A stretch of DNA of 64,000 nucleotides, from assembly GCA_963755825.1 (NCBI GenBank), contig CAVWLA010000003.1:1488001-1552000 (forward strand), read 5' to 3'. Below are positions 35,576 to 48,838 of the stretch, one piece after another. The notes beneath the pieces are model-generated. The model was not told the origin of the DNA. It ran no database searches and worked only from the letters and a program-made list of their open reading frames with translations. How positions within the stretch are numbered: position 1 is the stretch's first letter; the number at the start of each line of letters is the position of its first letter. The stretch comes from DATBQN01 sp963755825. Lineage in GTDB: Bacteria; Acidobacteriota; Thermoanaerobaculia; Multivoradales; UBA5704. The position numbers and the translations under genes were made by a program.

Positions 35576-37006
35576 ATGGGAGAAACGACGAATGCCGTGC
35601 TCGATCAGCTTCGATCCCTGGCCGCCGTCCTGGCCTGCGTCCGCGGCCGCCTGATCGAGCTGTCAGCGGCCCTGCCGGAGGAGGAGCCGGCGGCCGAGGG
35701 ACCGGAAGGCGCGGAGGTCGAGCCGGGCCTGCGGTCGGTCCTCTCCTGCGTGCTCACCGACTCGATCGAACCGGCGATTCGCGACCTGCTCCTGGCCGCC
35801 GAGCACGAGCCGGCGCAGCCGCCAGCGGCGACTCCCGCCGCACGGACCCGTGAGGCCGATGAGCCCGGCTACCGGGCTCTCTTCGCGCGGCTCGCGACCA
35901 GCCTGCCCCGCTCTGCCGCTGCCGCCGAGCGCACCCGCCGCGAGACGGACCGCCTCTACCGCGATCTCGTCGCGTCGACGAGAACCGACCGGCTGGAGGC
36001 GACGGGAGAGCTCCGCTTCCATCGGCTCGACCTCGTGGAGCGCCTTCTCGAAGACGCTCGAGGCGCGCTGCCTTCCGACCCAGGCTCGGCCGAGGAGCTG
36101 GCGAGCCTCGCCGCGGCGATCGCCGGCCGGCTCGCCGATGCCGACGAGAGCTCGGAGGGCAGAGCGCGGGCGGCCTGCTGGATCGCGCACGCTCGCCGCA
36201 TCGCCGGCGATCTCGCTGGCGCCGAGAGGGCCCTCTCCGGAGCGACGCTCTACGCCGCGGGATATTCCGACGAGCAGGCCGAGCTCTGCCGCGCGGTCGC
36301 CCTCCTGCGCTGGGAGCAGGGGCGGATGGAGGAGGCGAGAGCGATGCTCGAACGCGCCGAGGAGCTCTGGGCTGGCGAGGAAGCGCCTCACGAGCAGGGA
36401 GCCTGCCAGGTGCTCGCGGCGCTGCTCTCGATCGAAGAGGGCAGAGCGCGGGATGCGGTGAGACCGCTGCGCGATGCGCTGCCGCTCCTCATCGATCCCT
36501 GGCTCACCGTCTACGGCCGCCTCGCGCTGGCGCTCGGCTTGGCCGAGAAGGGACAGGCGAAGAGAGCGCGGGAGCAGCGCGGCGAGAGCGGGCGGTCGGC
36601 GCCGCTCGCGCCACCGGCGGCGCACCTCTTCGCGCTCCATCTCGAGGCGAGGATCGCCTTGAGCCTGGGCGAGCACGCCGCGGCGAGCGCGATGCTCGAA
36701 GACCTGCGCCGCGAGGCGATCGAGCGGCGGTGGCTGCCAGAGGCCGCGCTCGCGACGCTCAACCTCGCCCGCCTGGACATCGAACGCGGGTCGGAGCCGG
36801 AGGCGGCGGCGGAGCGCCTGGCCGAGCTGGAAGCGATCTTCACGGGATCTGAGCCGCTGGACGGCCTCGTCGCGGCCTTGCGGGAATTCCCGCAGCAGAT
36901 CGCCGCCGGCGAGAGCCTCGCGGAGTTCACCCCGTCTCTTGCGGCGACCATGCTGCGGCTGCTGCGGCTGCGTGGCGTTCGCGGCGGGGCGCTCCCGTTC
37001 GCCTGA
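35576..37006 (+). CDS. TPR-array protein lacking the HTH
   Basis: 476 residues, nearly all helical: LDQLRSLAAVLACVRGRLIE, a Glu-rich segment, LRFHRLDLVERLLEDARGAL, repeat helices such as ARAMLERAEELWAGEEAPHE, and a C-terminal EARIALSLGEHAAASAMLED block. The layout of the second half matches the two XRE-TPR regulators nearby, but the N-terminal HTH is absent. GGGGAG 8 nt before ATG 35576 supports this start; upstream ATGs at 35534 and 35546 are weaker. It could be a decoy or co-receptor of the regulators (inference). Confidence 0.8.
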   Translation: MGETTNAVLDQLRSLAAVLACVRGRLIELSAALPEEEPAAEGPEGAEVEPGLRSVLSCVLTDSIEPAIRDLLLAAEHEPAQPPAATPAARTREADEPGYRALFARLATSLPRSAAAAERTRRETDRLYRDLVASTRTDRLEATGELRFHRLDLVERLLEDARGALPSDPGSAEELASLAAAIAGRLADADESSEGRARAACWIAHARRIAGDLAGAERALSGATLYAAGYSDEQAELCRAVALLRWEQGRMEEARAMLERAEELWAGEEAPHEQGACQVLAALLSIEEGRARDAVRPLRDALPLLIDPWLTVYGRLALALGLAEKGQAKRAREQRGESGRSAPLAPPAAHLFALHLEARIALSLGEHAAASAMLEDLRREAIERRWLPEAALATLNLARLDIERGSEPEAAAERLAELEAIFTGSEPLDGLVAALREFPQQIAAGESLAEFTPSLAATMLRLLRLRGVRGGALPFA

Positions 37007-37072
37007 CGCCTCGCGATCCGGCCGATATCCGATAGAATTACAAGCCGCCAACCCGCTCGAGGAGCCATCCGC

Positions 37073-37249
37073 ATGGCGATCCGCCCCTTCACCGCTTCCG
37101 TCAGCTATCGAAATCGAGAAGGCGCCCTCCTCGAGGAGGAGATCCCGGTCCTCGCCGAGAACTACGAGACGGCGAACCGCCTCGCCTTCACCTACGTCCT
37201 GCAGGTCCTGAAGCTCCGCGAGTTCGAGCTCCGGCTCGTCGGCTCCTGA
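37073..37249 (+). CDS. Small 58-residue protein
   Basis: Short gene too small for routine calling: ATG 37073, GAGGAG 8 nt upstream, TGA at 37247. The product starts MAIRPFTASVSYRNREGALL, then EEEIPVLAENYETANRLAFT and a helical YVLQVLKLREFELRLVG tail. No signal peptide, no Cys. TAGAAT at 37033-37038 may be the promoter. It follows the TPR protein by 66 bp. Function unknown; codon usage is strongly GC-biased like its neighbours. Confidence 0.55.
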   Translation: MAIRPFTASVSYRNREGALLEEEIPVLAENYETANRLAFTYVLQVLKLREFELRLVGS

Positions 37250-37411
37250 AGTCGGCTCCCGAGGCCGGCTCCTGAGCGCTGGCGCCGCCCGGCGGCGTGA
37301 GCCGTTGTGGTAGCGTTCCTCCCCGCAACATCACCGTATTCGGCCAACACCCCCGAGCGGCTGCGCACGAGCGCGGCCGGCCGCGGGCGATCCGACCCAA
37401 GGAGGTCTCCG

Positions 37412-40222
37412 ATGCAGACGCTCGGCCGCTGTCTCCTTCTCCTCACGCTCGCCGCCGGGGTGCTCTCGCCGCTCGCCGCCCAGACCACCGGCGGCGTCGT
37501 CGGCCGGGCGACGGACGAATCCGGCGGTCCGCTGCCGGGCGTCCTCGTCGAGGCGACCGGCGCCGCTCTGCAGGGCTCGCGCAGCGCGACGACCGACGCC
37601 AAGGGCACCTACCATCTGACCCTCCTGCCCCCCGGCCAGTACACCATCAGCTTCACCCTGCAGGGCTTCGGCAGCGAAACGCGGCGGGCGATCGCCGTCG
37701 AGCTCGACCGCGACGCGACGATCGACGCGGTCTTGAAGCCGCGCGCCGCCGAGGAGATCACAGTCGTCGGCGAGGCGCCGGTCGTCGACACCACGACGAC
37801 CGAGCTGGGGACGAACCTCGACAGCCGCCAGATCGAGACCCTGCCGACCGGCCGCAACTATTCGTCGGTGGTGCAGATCACCCCCGGCGTCTCCTCCGAC
37901 GCCAACCCCGACAACTCCCAGCAGACGACGATCACCGTCTACGGCTCGTCGGGAGCGGAGAACGCCTTCTACATCGACGGCGTCAACACCACCAACGTCG
38001 AGTACGGCTTCCAAGGCAAGGAGCTCAACTTCGAGTTCATCGAGGCGATCGACGTCAAGACCGGCGGCTACGAGGCGGAGTTCGGCCGCGCCACCGGCGG
38101 CATCGTCAACGTCATCACCAAGTCCGGCGGCAACGCCTTCCACGGCGACGCCTTCGGCTACTACGACAACGACTCGCTGCAGTCGAGCGCCAAGACGGTG
38201 TTCTCGAACAGCGGCACGGTCGAGGGCTTCACCCGCGACGACTACGGCGCCGACCTCGGCGGCTACCTCGTCAAGGACAAGCTGTGGTTCTTCGGCGCCT
38301 ACGACAAGGTGAGCAACACGACGAAGAGCGCGCTGCCGTCGGGGCCGGCGATGGGCGACGTCGTCAGCTCCGACAGCACGCACGATCTCGGCGCCGGCAA
38401 GCTCACCTACCACTTCTCCGCCAGCCAGTCGCTCATCGCCAGCTTCTTCCAGGACCCGCGGACCGACACCGGCGCCATCAACGACGCCAACCACACGTTG
38501 AACGGCGACCCGCTCACCTACACCGGCGAGCAGCAGTACGGCGGCAAGGACTACGCCCTCCGCTACCAGGGCGTCGCCGGCTCGAGCTGGGTGTTCACCG
38601 CGCAGGCCTCGCGCCACCAGGAGCAGAACTCGGTGGGCCCCGCCTCGGCGGCCGGCGACACGATCCAGTACATCGCTTCGGACAACAAGAACTTTCAGAC
38701 CGGCGGCTTCGGGCTCATCCAGGACAAGACCTTCAAGCGCGACTTCCTCGGCGGCTCGGCCGAGCGCTATCTCGGCGGCCACGAGATCAAGGGCGGCATC
38801 GAGTACGAGAAGGAGTCGGCCGACGTCGTCAAGCGCGAGTCGGGCGGCCAGCTGGTGACGGTGTACGCCAACCCGAACGATCCCAGCCAGCCGATCTACA
38901 GCCACGCCTACTGGACGACGCCGACCGCGACGGTCCCCAACGCGCCGGTCTCGGCGCTCTTCGCCTCGCCGTCGCACAAGGTCACCACCGCCTACCTGCA
39001 GGACCGCTGGACGGCGCGCTCGAACCTCACCCTGACCTACGGCCTGCGCTGGGACCGCCAGCAGATCATCGACGCCGAGGGTACCCAGCAGATCGACCTC
39101 AAGAAGGACTTCGCGCCGCGCCTGGGCGCCATCTGGGATCCGCGCAGCGATCACAAGAGCAAGGTCTACGCCTCGGCGGGGCGTTTCTACGAGCAGATTC
39201 CGATGGACCTCGTCATCCGCTCCTTCTCTTTCGAGCGGCAGCCGCGCATCGTCAACTTCTCGCCCACCGACAACCATCCGGACCCCAACGCCGAGGCCAT
39301 CCTGGGCACCGGCTCGACCATCCTCGGCGGCTTCACCGAGCCGGCGGACCCCAACATCGGCGGCCAGTATCTCGACGAGTACATCGTCGGCGCCGAGCGC
39401 GAGGTGCTGCCCAGCGTCTCGGTCGGCATCAAGGGGATCTACCGCAGCTACGGACAGGTGATCGAGGACTTCCTCTGCATCAACGACGGCACCTACTGCA
39501 TCGGCAACCCCGGCAAGGGGATCTTCAAGCGCGACTTCACCCTCGACTACTCGACGACCTATCCGACGCCGGCGCCGCAGCGCATCTACCGCGGCATCCA
39601 GCTCGACGTCAACAAGCGCTTCTCGAACAATTGGCAGGGGCTCGCCTCGTACATCTACTCGAAGCTCGACGGCAACTACGACGGCGAGTACTCGCCCTTC
39701 ACCAACGTCGGCGCCGACCCCAACATCTCGGCCGCCTACGACTACTACGACTTCTTCACCAACGGCACCGACCTCACCCGCATCACCAACAAGGGTCCGC
39801 TGTCGAACGAGCGCCAGCACCAGCTCAAGCTCTCCGGCGTCTACTTCACCCCCTGGAAGCTGCAGATCGGCCTCTCCGGCTACTACAGCAGCGGCACGCC
39901 GCTCACCCGCTACGGCTTCTCGGACGCCTACGGCCGCTACGAGTTCTTCCTCACCGAGCGCGGCGCCGAGGGGCGCTCGCCGTCGATCTACGAGGCCGAC
40001 CTCCACCTCGGCTATCCGCTCACCTTCGGGCCGACGACGGTCAACCTCCTCTTCGACGTCTTCAACCTGCTGAACGCCCAGCGGCCGATCCTGCTCGACG
40101 AGCGCTGGGACTTCGCCGAGGCGGACAACACCTCGCCCACCCCCACCAACCCCGACTACAAGAGACCCATCCTGCGAACACCGCCGACCTCGCTGCGGCT
40201 GGGGCTGAGGGTGAGCTTCTAG
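37412..40222 (+). CDS. TonB-dependent receptor with carboxypeptidase-regulatory N-domain
   Basis: 936-residue outer-membrane transporter. Signal peptide 1-24 (LLLLTLAAGVLSPLAAQ), then a carboxypeptidase-D regulatory-like domain (VVGRATDESGGPLPGVLVEA, GTYHLTLLPPGQYTISF), a plug domain (EITVVGEAPVVDTTTTELGT, RNYSSVVQITPGV, FYIDGVNT, GGYEAEFGRATGGIVNVITK) and a beta-barrel ending SLRLGLRVSF. This architecture is frequent in Acidobacteriota. The cargo is unknown. AAGGAGG before the ATG fixes the start; GGTAGCGT at 37309-37316 may be the -10. There is no dedicated TonB next to it. Confidence 0.95.
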   Translation: MQTLGRCLLLLTLAAGVLSPLAAQTTGGVVGRATDESGGPLPGVLVEATGAALQGSRSATTDAKGTYHLTLLPPGQYTISFTLQGFGSETRRAIAVELDRDATIDAVLKPRAAEEITVVGEAPVVDTTTTELGTNLDSRQIETLPTGRNYSSVVQITPGVSSDANPDNSQQTTITVYGSSGAENAFYIDGVNTTNVEYGFQGKELNFEFIEAIDVKTGGYEAEFGRATGGIVNVITKSGGNAFHGDAFGYYDNDSLQSSAKTVFSNSGTVEGFTRDDYGADLGGYLVKDKLWFFGAYDKVSNTTKSALPSGPAMGDVVSSDSTHDLGAGKLTYHFSASQSLIASFFQDPRTDTGAINDANHTLNGDPLTYTGEQQYGGKDYALRYQGVAGSSWVFTAQASRHQEQNSVGPASAAGDTIQYIASDNKNFQTGGFGLIQDKTFKRDFLGGSAERYLGGHEIKGGIEYEKESADVVKRESGGQLVTVYANPNDPSQPIYSHAYWTTPTATVPNAPVSALFASPSHKVTTAYLQDRWTARSNLTLTYGLRWDRQQIIDAEGTQQIDLKKDFAPRLGAIWDPRSDHKSKVYASAGRFYEQIPMDLVIRSFSFERQPRIVNFSPTDNHPDPNAEAILGTGSTILGGFTEPADPNIGGQYLDEYIVGAEREVLPSVSVGIKGIYRSYGQVIEDFLCINDGTYCIGNPGKGIFKRDFTLDYSTTYPTPAPQRIYRGIQLDVNKRFSNNWQGLASYIYSKLDGNYDGEYSPFTNVGADPNISAAYDYYDFFTNGTDLTRITNKGPLSNERQHQLKLSGVYFTPWKLQIGLSGYYSSGTPLTRYGFSDAYGRYEFFLTERGAEGRSPSIYEADLHLGYPLTFGPTTVNLLFDVFNLLNAQRPILLDERWDFAEADNTSPTPTNPDYKRPILRTPPTSLRLGLRVSF

Positions 40223-40432
40223 CGGAGAAGCATCGAGCGACAGGGGCCGATTTCCGCGACGGCCGAAACGGGAAGCGTGGGCGCGAGCGGGAAAGGATTC
40301 GCCGCGATGAGGAAGAGACCGATCCTTCGGCTCTCCGGTCGTCGAAATGGAGAAGGACCAATGCGGGCGACGGTTGCGGCGGGAGCGATGCGGCTCGTCC
40401 TGCGCGGTGGAGGCGGAGAGTAGCCCGAGCGG
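40223..40432. other. Gap between receptor and histidine kinase stops
   Basis: 210 bp of convergent 3' regions. I see no gene, no clear terminator hairpin with a T-run and no repeat. Confidence 0.4.
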
Positions 40433-44188
<3,756 letters not shown>

Positions 44189-44259
44189 GCGGTTCTCCCT
44201 TGGGCGGAAAACCGTATGCAGGGTCCGCGCCCGCCGCAGCGGCGCGAGCGCGGCGGGTT

Positions 44260-45615
44260 TCAGTCCGGTTCCATGATCTCCGCGAGCTCCGCCCGTACCA
44301 GCGGCAGATCGTCGGGGAGCCATGCCGCGAAGCCCGGGCTGGCGAAGAGCTCGGCGTCGCCCGGATAGGTGGGGACCAGATAGGGGGGGAAGCGCGCGAA
44401 GATCTCGCGGTCGCTCCGCCGCCGGCGGCGCTGGACGGTGGCGCGCCGCGCCGCCGCGGCGTCGAGATGGCCGAGGAGATAGGAGAGGGCGCGCAGCTGG
44501 GCGATCGTCCGCTCGTCGTCGAGGATGGGATAGGGCGTCGGTCTCTCCATCGCCGACGGACCGCGGAGCTTTCGCCAGACACGGCGCAGGAGATCGCGCG
44601 CGCCGTACTCGCGCAGGCGGAGCGCGAAGCCCGCCGGGGTGAGGCCGGAAGGACGGCTGTCTGCCGCCGCCTGCTGGAGGGTCGGCTCCGCGGCAGGACC
44701 GCCGGCCGGCGCGGCGACCGGCGCGGTGTTGGCGATCCAGCCGGCATAGGGGTCGATGCGGAGCGTCGCGCCGCCCGGGTTGGCGGCGACGAGCGCCTGG
44801 GTGCGCGCCAGGAAGGTGAGGAGGAGCGCCGGCATCACCCGCTCCCAGAGGCCGGGCTCGTAGTTGGTGTAGGCGGTGAGAAAGGCGTTGCGCTCGAAGA
44901 GGAAGCCGCGGTTGAAGAGGCCGAGGAGGTCGCTCGTCGCGCTCGATCGGTGATGGACGACGGCCGCCGGCGCGAAGAGCACCCGCTCGCCGCCCGCCCA
45001 CAGCCGCCAGCCGAGATCGACGTCCTCGAGATAGGCGAAGTACTCGGCCTGGAAGCCGCCGGCGGCGAGGAAGGACGCGCGGCGGACGAGCATGTTGCCG
45101 CCGCAGGCGAAGAACAGCTCCTCCCCCGCCTGCGGCACGCGGGCGGTGGCGAGCGGCCGCCGGAAGTCGAGCTGGAAGGCGTGGCCGTCGAAGGTCATCA
45201 GCCCGCGGCCGAAGTCGAGGCGCTCGCCCTCCCAGTCGACGATGCGGCCGGAGACCGCCGCGACGTCCGCCGGGGCGGCGGCGAGCGCCTCGACCAGAGC
45301 GGCGAGCCAGCCGGGCTCCGGCCGTGTGTCGTTGTTCAGGAACGCCACGGCGTCGCCGTCGGCCGCCTCCACCAGCCTGCCGTTGCCGCCGCAGAAGCCG
45401 AGGTTGACCGGGCTGGCGAGGAGGCGCACCTTGGGGTAGGCGGCGGCGAGCCAGGACGCCGTGCCGTCGGTCGAGCCGTTGTCGAGCACCAGGATCTCCC
45501 ACGGCACGCCGGGATCGTCCTGCCGGGCGAGAGCGGCGAGGCAGGTCTCCAGGTGATGGCGGCCGTTCCAGGAGAGGATGGCGACCGAGACCTTGCGCAG
45601 GGCGGGTTGGCTCAC
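44260..45615 (-). CDS. Family 2 glycosyltransferase
   Basis: 451-residue GT-A enzyme: VSVAILSWNGRHHLETCLAA, ILVLDNGSTDGTASWL, NLGFCGGNGRLVEAADGDA and VAFLNNDTRPEPGWL (NND metal motif), then EYFAYLEDVDLGWRLWAGGE with the catalytic ED. This pattern is close to rhamnosyltransferase-like GT2s. The C-terminal 120 residues are variable. GTG start at 45615 overlaps the stop of the upstream gene (GTGA). Last gene of the long surface-glycan operon. Confidence 0.93.
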   Translation of the reverse strand: MSQPALRKVSVAILSWNGRHHLETCLAALARQDDPGVPWEILVLDNGSTDGTASWLAAAYPKVRLLASPVNLGFCGGNGRLVEAADGDAVAFLNNDTRPEPGWLAALVEALAAAPADVAAVSGRIVDWEGERLDFGRGLMTFDGHAFQLDFRRPLATARVPQAGEELFFACGGNMLVRRASFLAAGGFQAEYFAYLEDVDLGWRLWAGGERVLFAPAAVVHHRSSATSDLLGLFNRGFLFERNAFLTAYTNYEPGLWERVMPALLLTFLARTQALVAANPGGATLRIDPYAGWIANTAPVAAPAGGPAAEPTLQQAAADSRPSGLTPAGFALRLREYGARDLLRRVWRKLRGPSAMERPTPYPILDDERTIAQLRALSYLLGHLDAAAARRATVQRRRRRSDREIFARFPPYLVPTYPGDAELFASPGFAAWLPDDLPLVRAELAEIMEPD

Positions 45616-46877
45616 CGGCCGCCGCTCCAGCGGCGGAGCCGGCGCCGCAGGCGAAAGGCGAGCCGGTCCTGCGGCACCACCGTCGGCGGCCGGAAGGCGA
45701 AGCGCTCCTTGGTGGGGTCGGTCGCCGGCTGGCGGCAGAAGGCGACGAGCGGCGCCAGCACGCGCTCCCAGCGGAACTCGGCGAGGAGGGCGCGGGCGCC
45801 GGCGCGGCGCGCGCGGGCCGCCGCCTCGGTCTCCTCGTCGAGCGCCTCGACGAGCGCCCGCGCCAGGGCCGCCTCGTCGCCCGCCGGCACCACCCAGCCG
45901 GCGCCGTGAGCGGCGAGGAGCCGCGCCATGGTGCCGCCCTCGCTGGTCACCACCGGGCAGCCGGCGGCCAGCGCATCGAGGAAGCGGGTGCGCAGCGACA
46001 GCCGCGTCTCCAGGCTCGGCCGGTGCGGCGCCACCAGCAGGTCCACCTCGCGCAGCAGGTCGTAGCGGCGGTCGGCCGGCACCCAGTCGAGCACCTGCAC
46101 CCGCTCGCCCCACCACCCCTGCCGGCGGCAGCGCGCCTCGACCTCCGCCAGCAGCCGCTGCGGCGTGCTCTCGAGGTTGGGGTTGCGGATGAGGAGGAGC
46201 GTCCAGCCCGGGCGCTCGAGGGCGGCCAGCGCGTCGAGGAGCGTCCAGGGGTCGTACCAGTCGTAGAGGCCGCCGAAGAGGAGCCGCCGCTCGCCGTCGC
46301 GGCGCGGCGGCAGCAGCGGCCGGTGGGGCGCCAGCTCCTCGGCGATGCCGAAGGGCACCGGCGCGATGAGCGTCGCGAGGTCGGGATCGCGGCCGATGCG
46401 CTCCGGGTTGGCCCGCCCCAGGGCGGCGAGGAAACCGAGATAGAAGGTCCGCTGCTCCTCGGAGGAACAGAGGAAGAAATCGCCGCGCGAGAGCTGCAGG
46501 ACCCACGTCGCATGGTCGTTGCGGTAGGGATCGAGCCCCAGCGTCTCGGCATACGAGAGGTTCTCGATCAGCCAGGGATCGTAGAGGTCGACGGCGACCG
46601 GCAGCTGCGGCAGCTCGACGATGACGTCGTTGGCGAGCTGGCCCTGGGCGACCGCGGCGCCGCAGTCGGCGAGGAGCGCGGCGAGCCGGCCGCGCTCGAA
46701 GCGGCGGACGGGGACCTCCCCAACGACCTCGGCCATCTCCTCGACGGCGGCCGGCGAGATCAGCACCACCTCGATCCCCGGCCGCGGCAGGCGGCGCGCC
46801 AGCTCGACGTAGCGGATGCCGATCCCCGCCATCCGCGCGCGGATCGGCTCGGAGGAGACGAGGGCGACGCGGGTCAC
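45612..46877 (-). CDS. Family 4 glycosyltransferase
   Basis: 421-residue GT-B enzyme. N-terminal SSEPIRARMAGIGIRYVELA (donor-independent loop, typical of GT4), YDPWLIENLSYAETLGLDPY, RRLLFGGLYDWYDPWTLLDA at the inter-domain region, then RFLDALAAGCPVVTSEGGTM and WVVPAGDEAALARAL carrying the E-x7-E-like retaining motif region. Starts with GTG overlapping the stop of the upstream fusion gene (GTGA). Confidence 0.9.
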   Translation of the reverse strand: MTRVALVSSEPIRARMAGIGIRYVELARRLPRPGIEVVLISPAAVEEMAEVVGEVPVRRFERGRLAALLADCGAAVAQGQLANDVIVELPQLPVAVDLYDPWLIENLSYAETLGLDPYRNDHATWVLQLSRGDFFLCSSEEQRTFYLGFLAALGRANPERIGRDPDLATLIAPVPFGIAEELAPHRPLLPPRRDGERRLLFGGLYDWYDPWTLLDALAALERPGWTLLLIRNPNLESTPQRLLAEVEARCRRQGWWGERVQVLDWVPADRRYDLLREVDLLVAPHRPSLETRLSLRTRFLDALAAGCPVVTSEGGTMARLLAAHGAGWVVPAGDEAALARALVEALDEETEAAARARRAGARALLAEFRWERVLAPLVAFCRQPATDPTKERFAFRPPTVVPQDRLAFRLRRRLRRWSGGR

Positions 46878-48838
46878 CGCGATCCCCGGCGCTGCAGCCA
46901 GAGATGGGCGCGCCAGGCGCGGGTCGACTCCATCTCCCGGAGCAGGCCGTTCAGCCGCGCGATCTCGGCATAGGTCCTGCCCAGGTGATCGCCCTCCTCG
47001 GCGGCGGCGGCGCGCAGCTTCACCTCCTCGGCATAGAGCCGGCGCAGCTCGCCGCCCAGCCGCTCGTGCTCGCTCCGCAGCGCCGCCAGCTCGCCTTCGC
47101 GCGCCGCGAGGATGCCGTTCTTCTCGTGGAAGCGCACCTCGAAGTCGAAGCGCTGGCGCGCCAGCTCCTCGTGGGCACGCCCCAGCTCGGCGAGCTCGCC
47201 ATGGAGGCGAGCGGTCTCCTGCCGTGCGGCGGCCGCCTCGCGGCCGCGGGCGGCGCGCGCCTCGCGCTCGTCCACCAGCTCGCCGCGCAGGGTGTCGACG
47301 GCGCGCGCCAGCACCTCGGGCGTCAGCCGCGCCGCGTGCTTGGCGAGGACGCGCGCCTTGACGGTCAGGAAGTCGCCGCGCTCGCGCGGCCGCTCGCCGA
47401 AGACGTGATGGCCGCCGCCGCGAAAGTGGCGGTACTCGCAGGTGACGCGGGCGAGGTGGTGGAAGGGGACGAGGGCCGACAGGCGGATGAGGTAGTCCCA
47501 GTCCTCGAAGAACGGCAGCTCCGGATCGAACGGCCCGACCGCGGCGAAGAGCGAGCGCTCGATCGCCAGGGTGTTGAAGGGGATGTAGTTGTCGACGAGG
47601 AGGATGTCGGGATCGAAGTCGCGGCTGTAGGGGAGCCGCCGCTCGCGGCAGCTCCAGCCGCCGGCCTCGAGATCGCAGTCGAGCGCGTAGGAGGCGACCG
47701 CGGCGTCAGTGTAGGCGACGCGCACGCCGGCGGCGGAGACCAGACCGGCGAGGGTCGCCAGGTGCTCCGGGGCCGCCAGATCGTCGTCGTCGAGGAAGGC
47801 GACGTAGTCGCCGGTCGCCGCCGCCACGCCGGCCTCGGCGGCGGCGGCGCGGCCGCGGTTCGCCGGCAGGTCGACACGGACGATGGGGAGCGGGAAGTCG
47901 ACGGGAACCTCGGGCGGCGCACCGCCGTCGTTGACCAGCACCACCTCCGCCCGCCGATAGGTGCCGGCGGCGAGGCTCCCGAGGGCCTCGGCGAGGAGCT
48001 CGGGGCGGTCGCGGGTGCGGACGACGACCGAGATCCTCGGCCCCTCGCGCACTTCGAGCAGCTCGGGGACGCCGCCGAGGTGGTGGATGAGCTGCGCCGG
48101 GCTGCGTGTCGCGAAGTCCGCCGGCGTGAGGCGCCGGTAGGCCTCGGCGAAGGTGATGCCGGCGGCGAGCGAGAGGGTGCGGAAGCGGCGCAGGCCGAGG
48201 GCGCCGGCGAGGTAGCCGTGGCGCTCCTCCTGGCTCGCGTAGCAGGCCATCGCCCGCTCGAGCGTCCCGCCCTCGCCGCTGACGTCGACGAGGAGGTCGG
48301 GATGCGCCGGGTAGTTGACCTCGTAGGCCAGGACGCGCAGCGACGCCAGGGCCACGGACCGCGCGTCGCCCTCGCGCAGGCCGCCGAGGACGCGGTGGAG
48401 GGCGCCGAAGGCGGCGCGATGGTCGCGGGTCACCTCGAGCGGCGAGGGGATGAAGACGAGCTCCGGGCGCTGCGTGTCGAGGGCGGCGCCGATGCCAGCC
48501 GCCAGCTCGTCGAGGTAGCTGTCGAGCTCGCCGTCGGGGAGGTCGAGATGCTCGCTGCCGGCGACCCCGAGCACGGCGACGGCGGCGGCGGCCTCAGCCT
48601 TGCGCCGGGAGCGATAGGCCTCGCGGTCCTCGGCGCGGTCGAAGCGCACCTCCTCGCCGCCGGCGCAGTCGGTGAGGAAGAGGACGCGCACCGCGGCGCC
48701 GGCCGCGGCGAGCTGCGCCACGGCGCCGCCGCAGCCGAGCACCTCGTCGTCGTAGTGAGGCGCCACGACGAGCGCCGAGCCCGCCGTCACCCGCTCGGCG
48801 ACGCCGGGGAGCTGGGGGAGCCTGCCGCGCTCGCTCAA
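46874..48838 (-). CDS. PIG-L deacetylase fused to family 2 glycosyltransferase and coiled coil
   Basis: 654 residues. Residues about 20-230: PIG-L/LmbE zinc deacetylase (VVAPHYDDEVLGCGGAVAQL with His and Asp-Asp ligands, PSPLEVTRDHRAAF with the third His). Residues about 268-470: GT2 (SVVVRTRDRPELLAEALGSL, VVLVNDGG, YVAFLDDDDLAAPEHL). Residues about 530-640: charged heptad repeats (AARQETARLHGELAELGRAH, EGELAALRSEHERLGGELRR), a coiled coil. TTG at 48838 is the start: it overlaps the sulfatase stop as TTGA, like other junctions here, and starts right before the PIG-L domain. An enzyme that may deacetylate an N-acetyl sugar and then extend the chain. Confidence 0.88.
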   Translation of the reverse strand: MSERGRLPQLPGVAERVTAGSALVVAPHYDDEVLGCGGAVAQLAAAGAAVRVLFLTDCAGGEEVRFDRAEDREAYRSRRKAEAAAAVAVLGVAGSEHLDLPDGELDSYLDELAAGIGAALDTQRPELVFIPSPLEVTRDHRAAFGALHRVLGGLREGDARSVALASLRVLAYEVNYPAHPDLLVDVSGEGGTLERAMACYASQEERHGYLAGALGLRRFRTLSLAAGITFAEAYRRLTPADFATRSPAQLIHHLGGVPELLEVREGPRISVVVRTRDRPELLAEALGSLAAGTYRRAEVVLVNDGGAPPEVPVDFPLPIVRVDLPANRGRAAAAEAGVAAATGDYVAFLDDDDLAAPEHLATLAGLVSAAGVRVAYTDAAVASYALDCDLEAGGWSCRERRLPYSRDFDPDILLVDNYIPFNTLAIERSLFAAVGPFDPELPFFEDWDYLIRLSALVPFHHLARVTCEYRHFRGGGHHVFGERPRERGDFLTVKARVLAKHAARLTPEVLARAVDTLRGELVDEREARAARGREAAAARQETARLHGELAELGRAHEELARQRFDFEVRFHEKNGILAAREGELAALRSEHERLGGELRRLYAEEVKLRAAAAEEGDHLGRTYAEIARLNGLLREMESTRAWRAHLWLQRRGSR

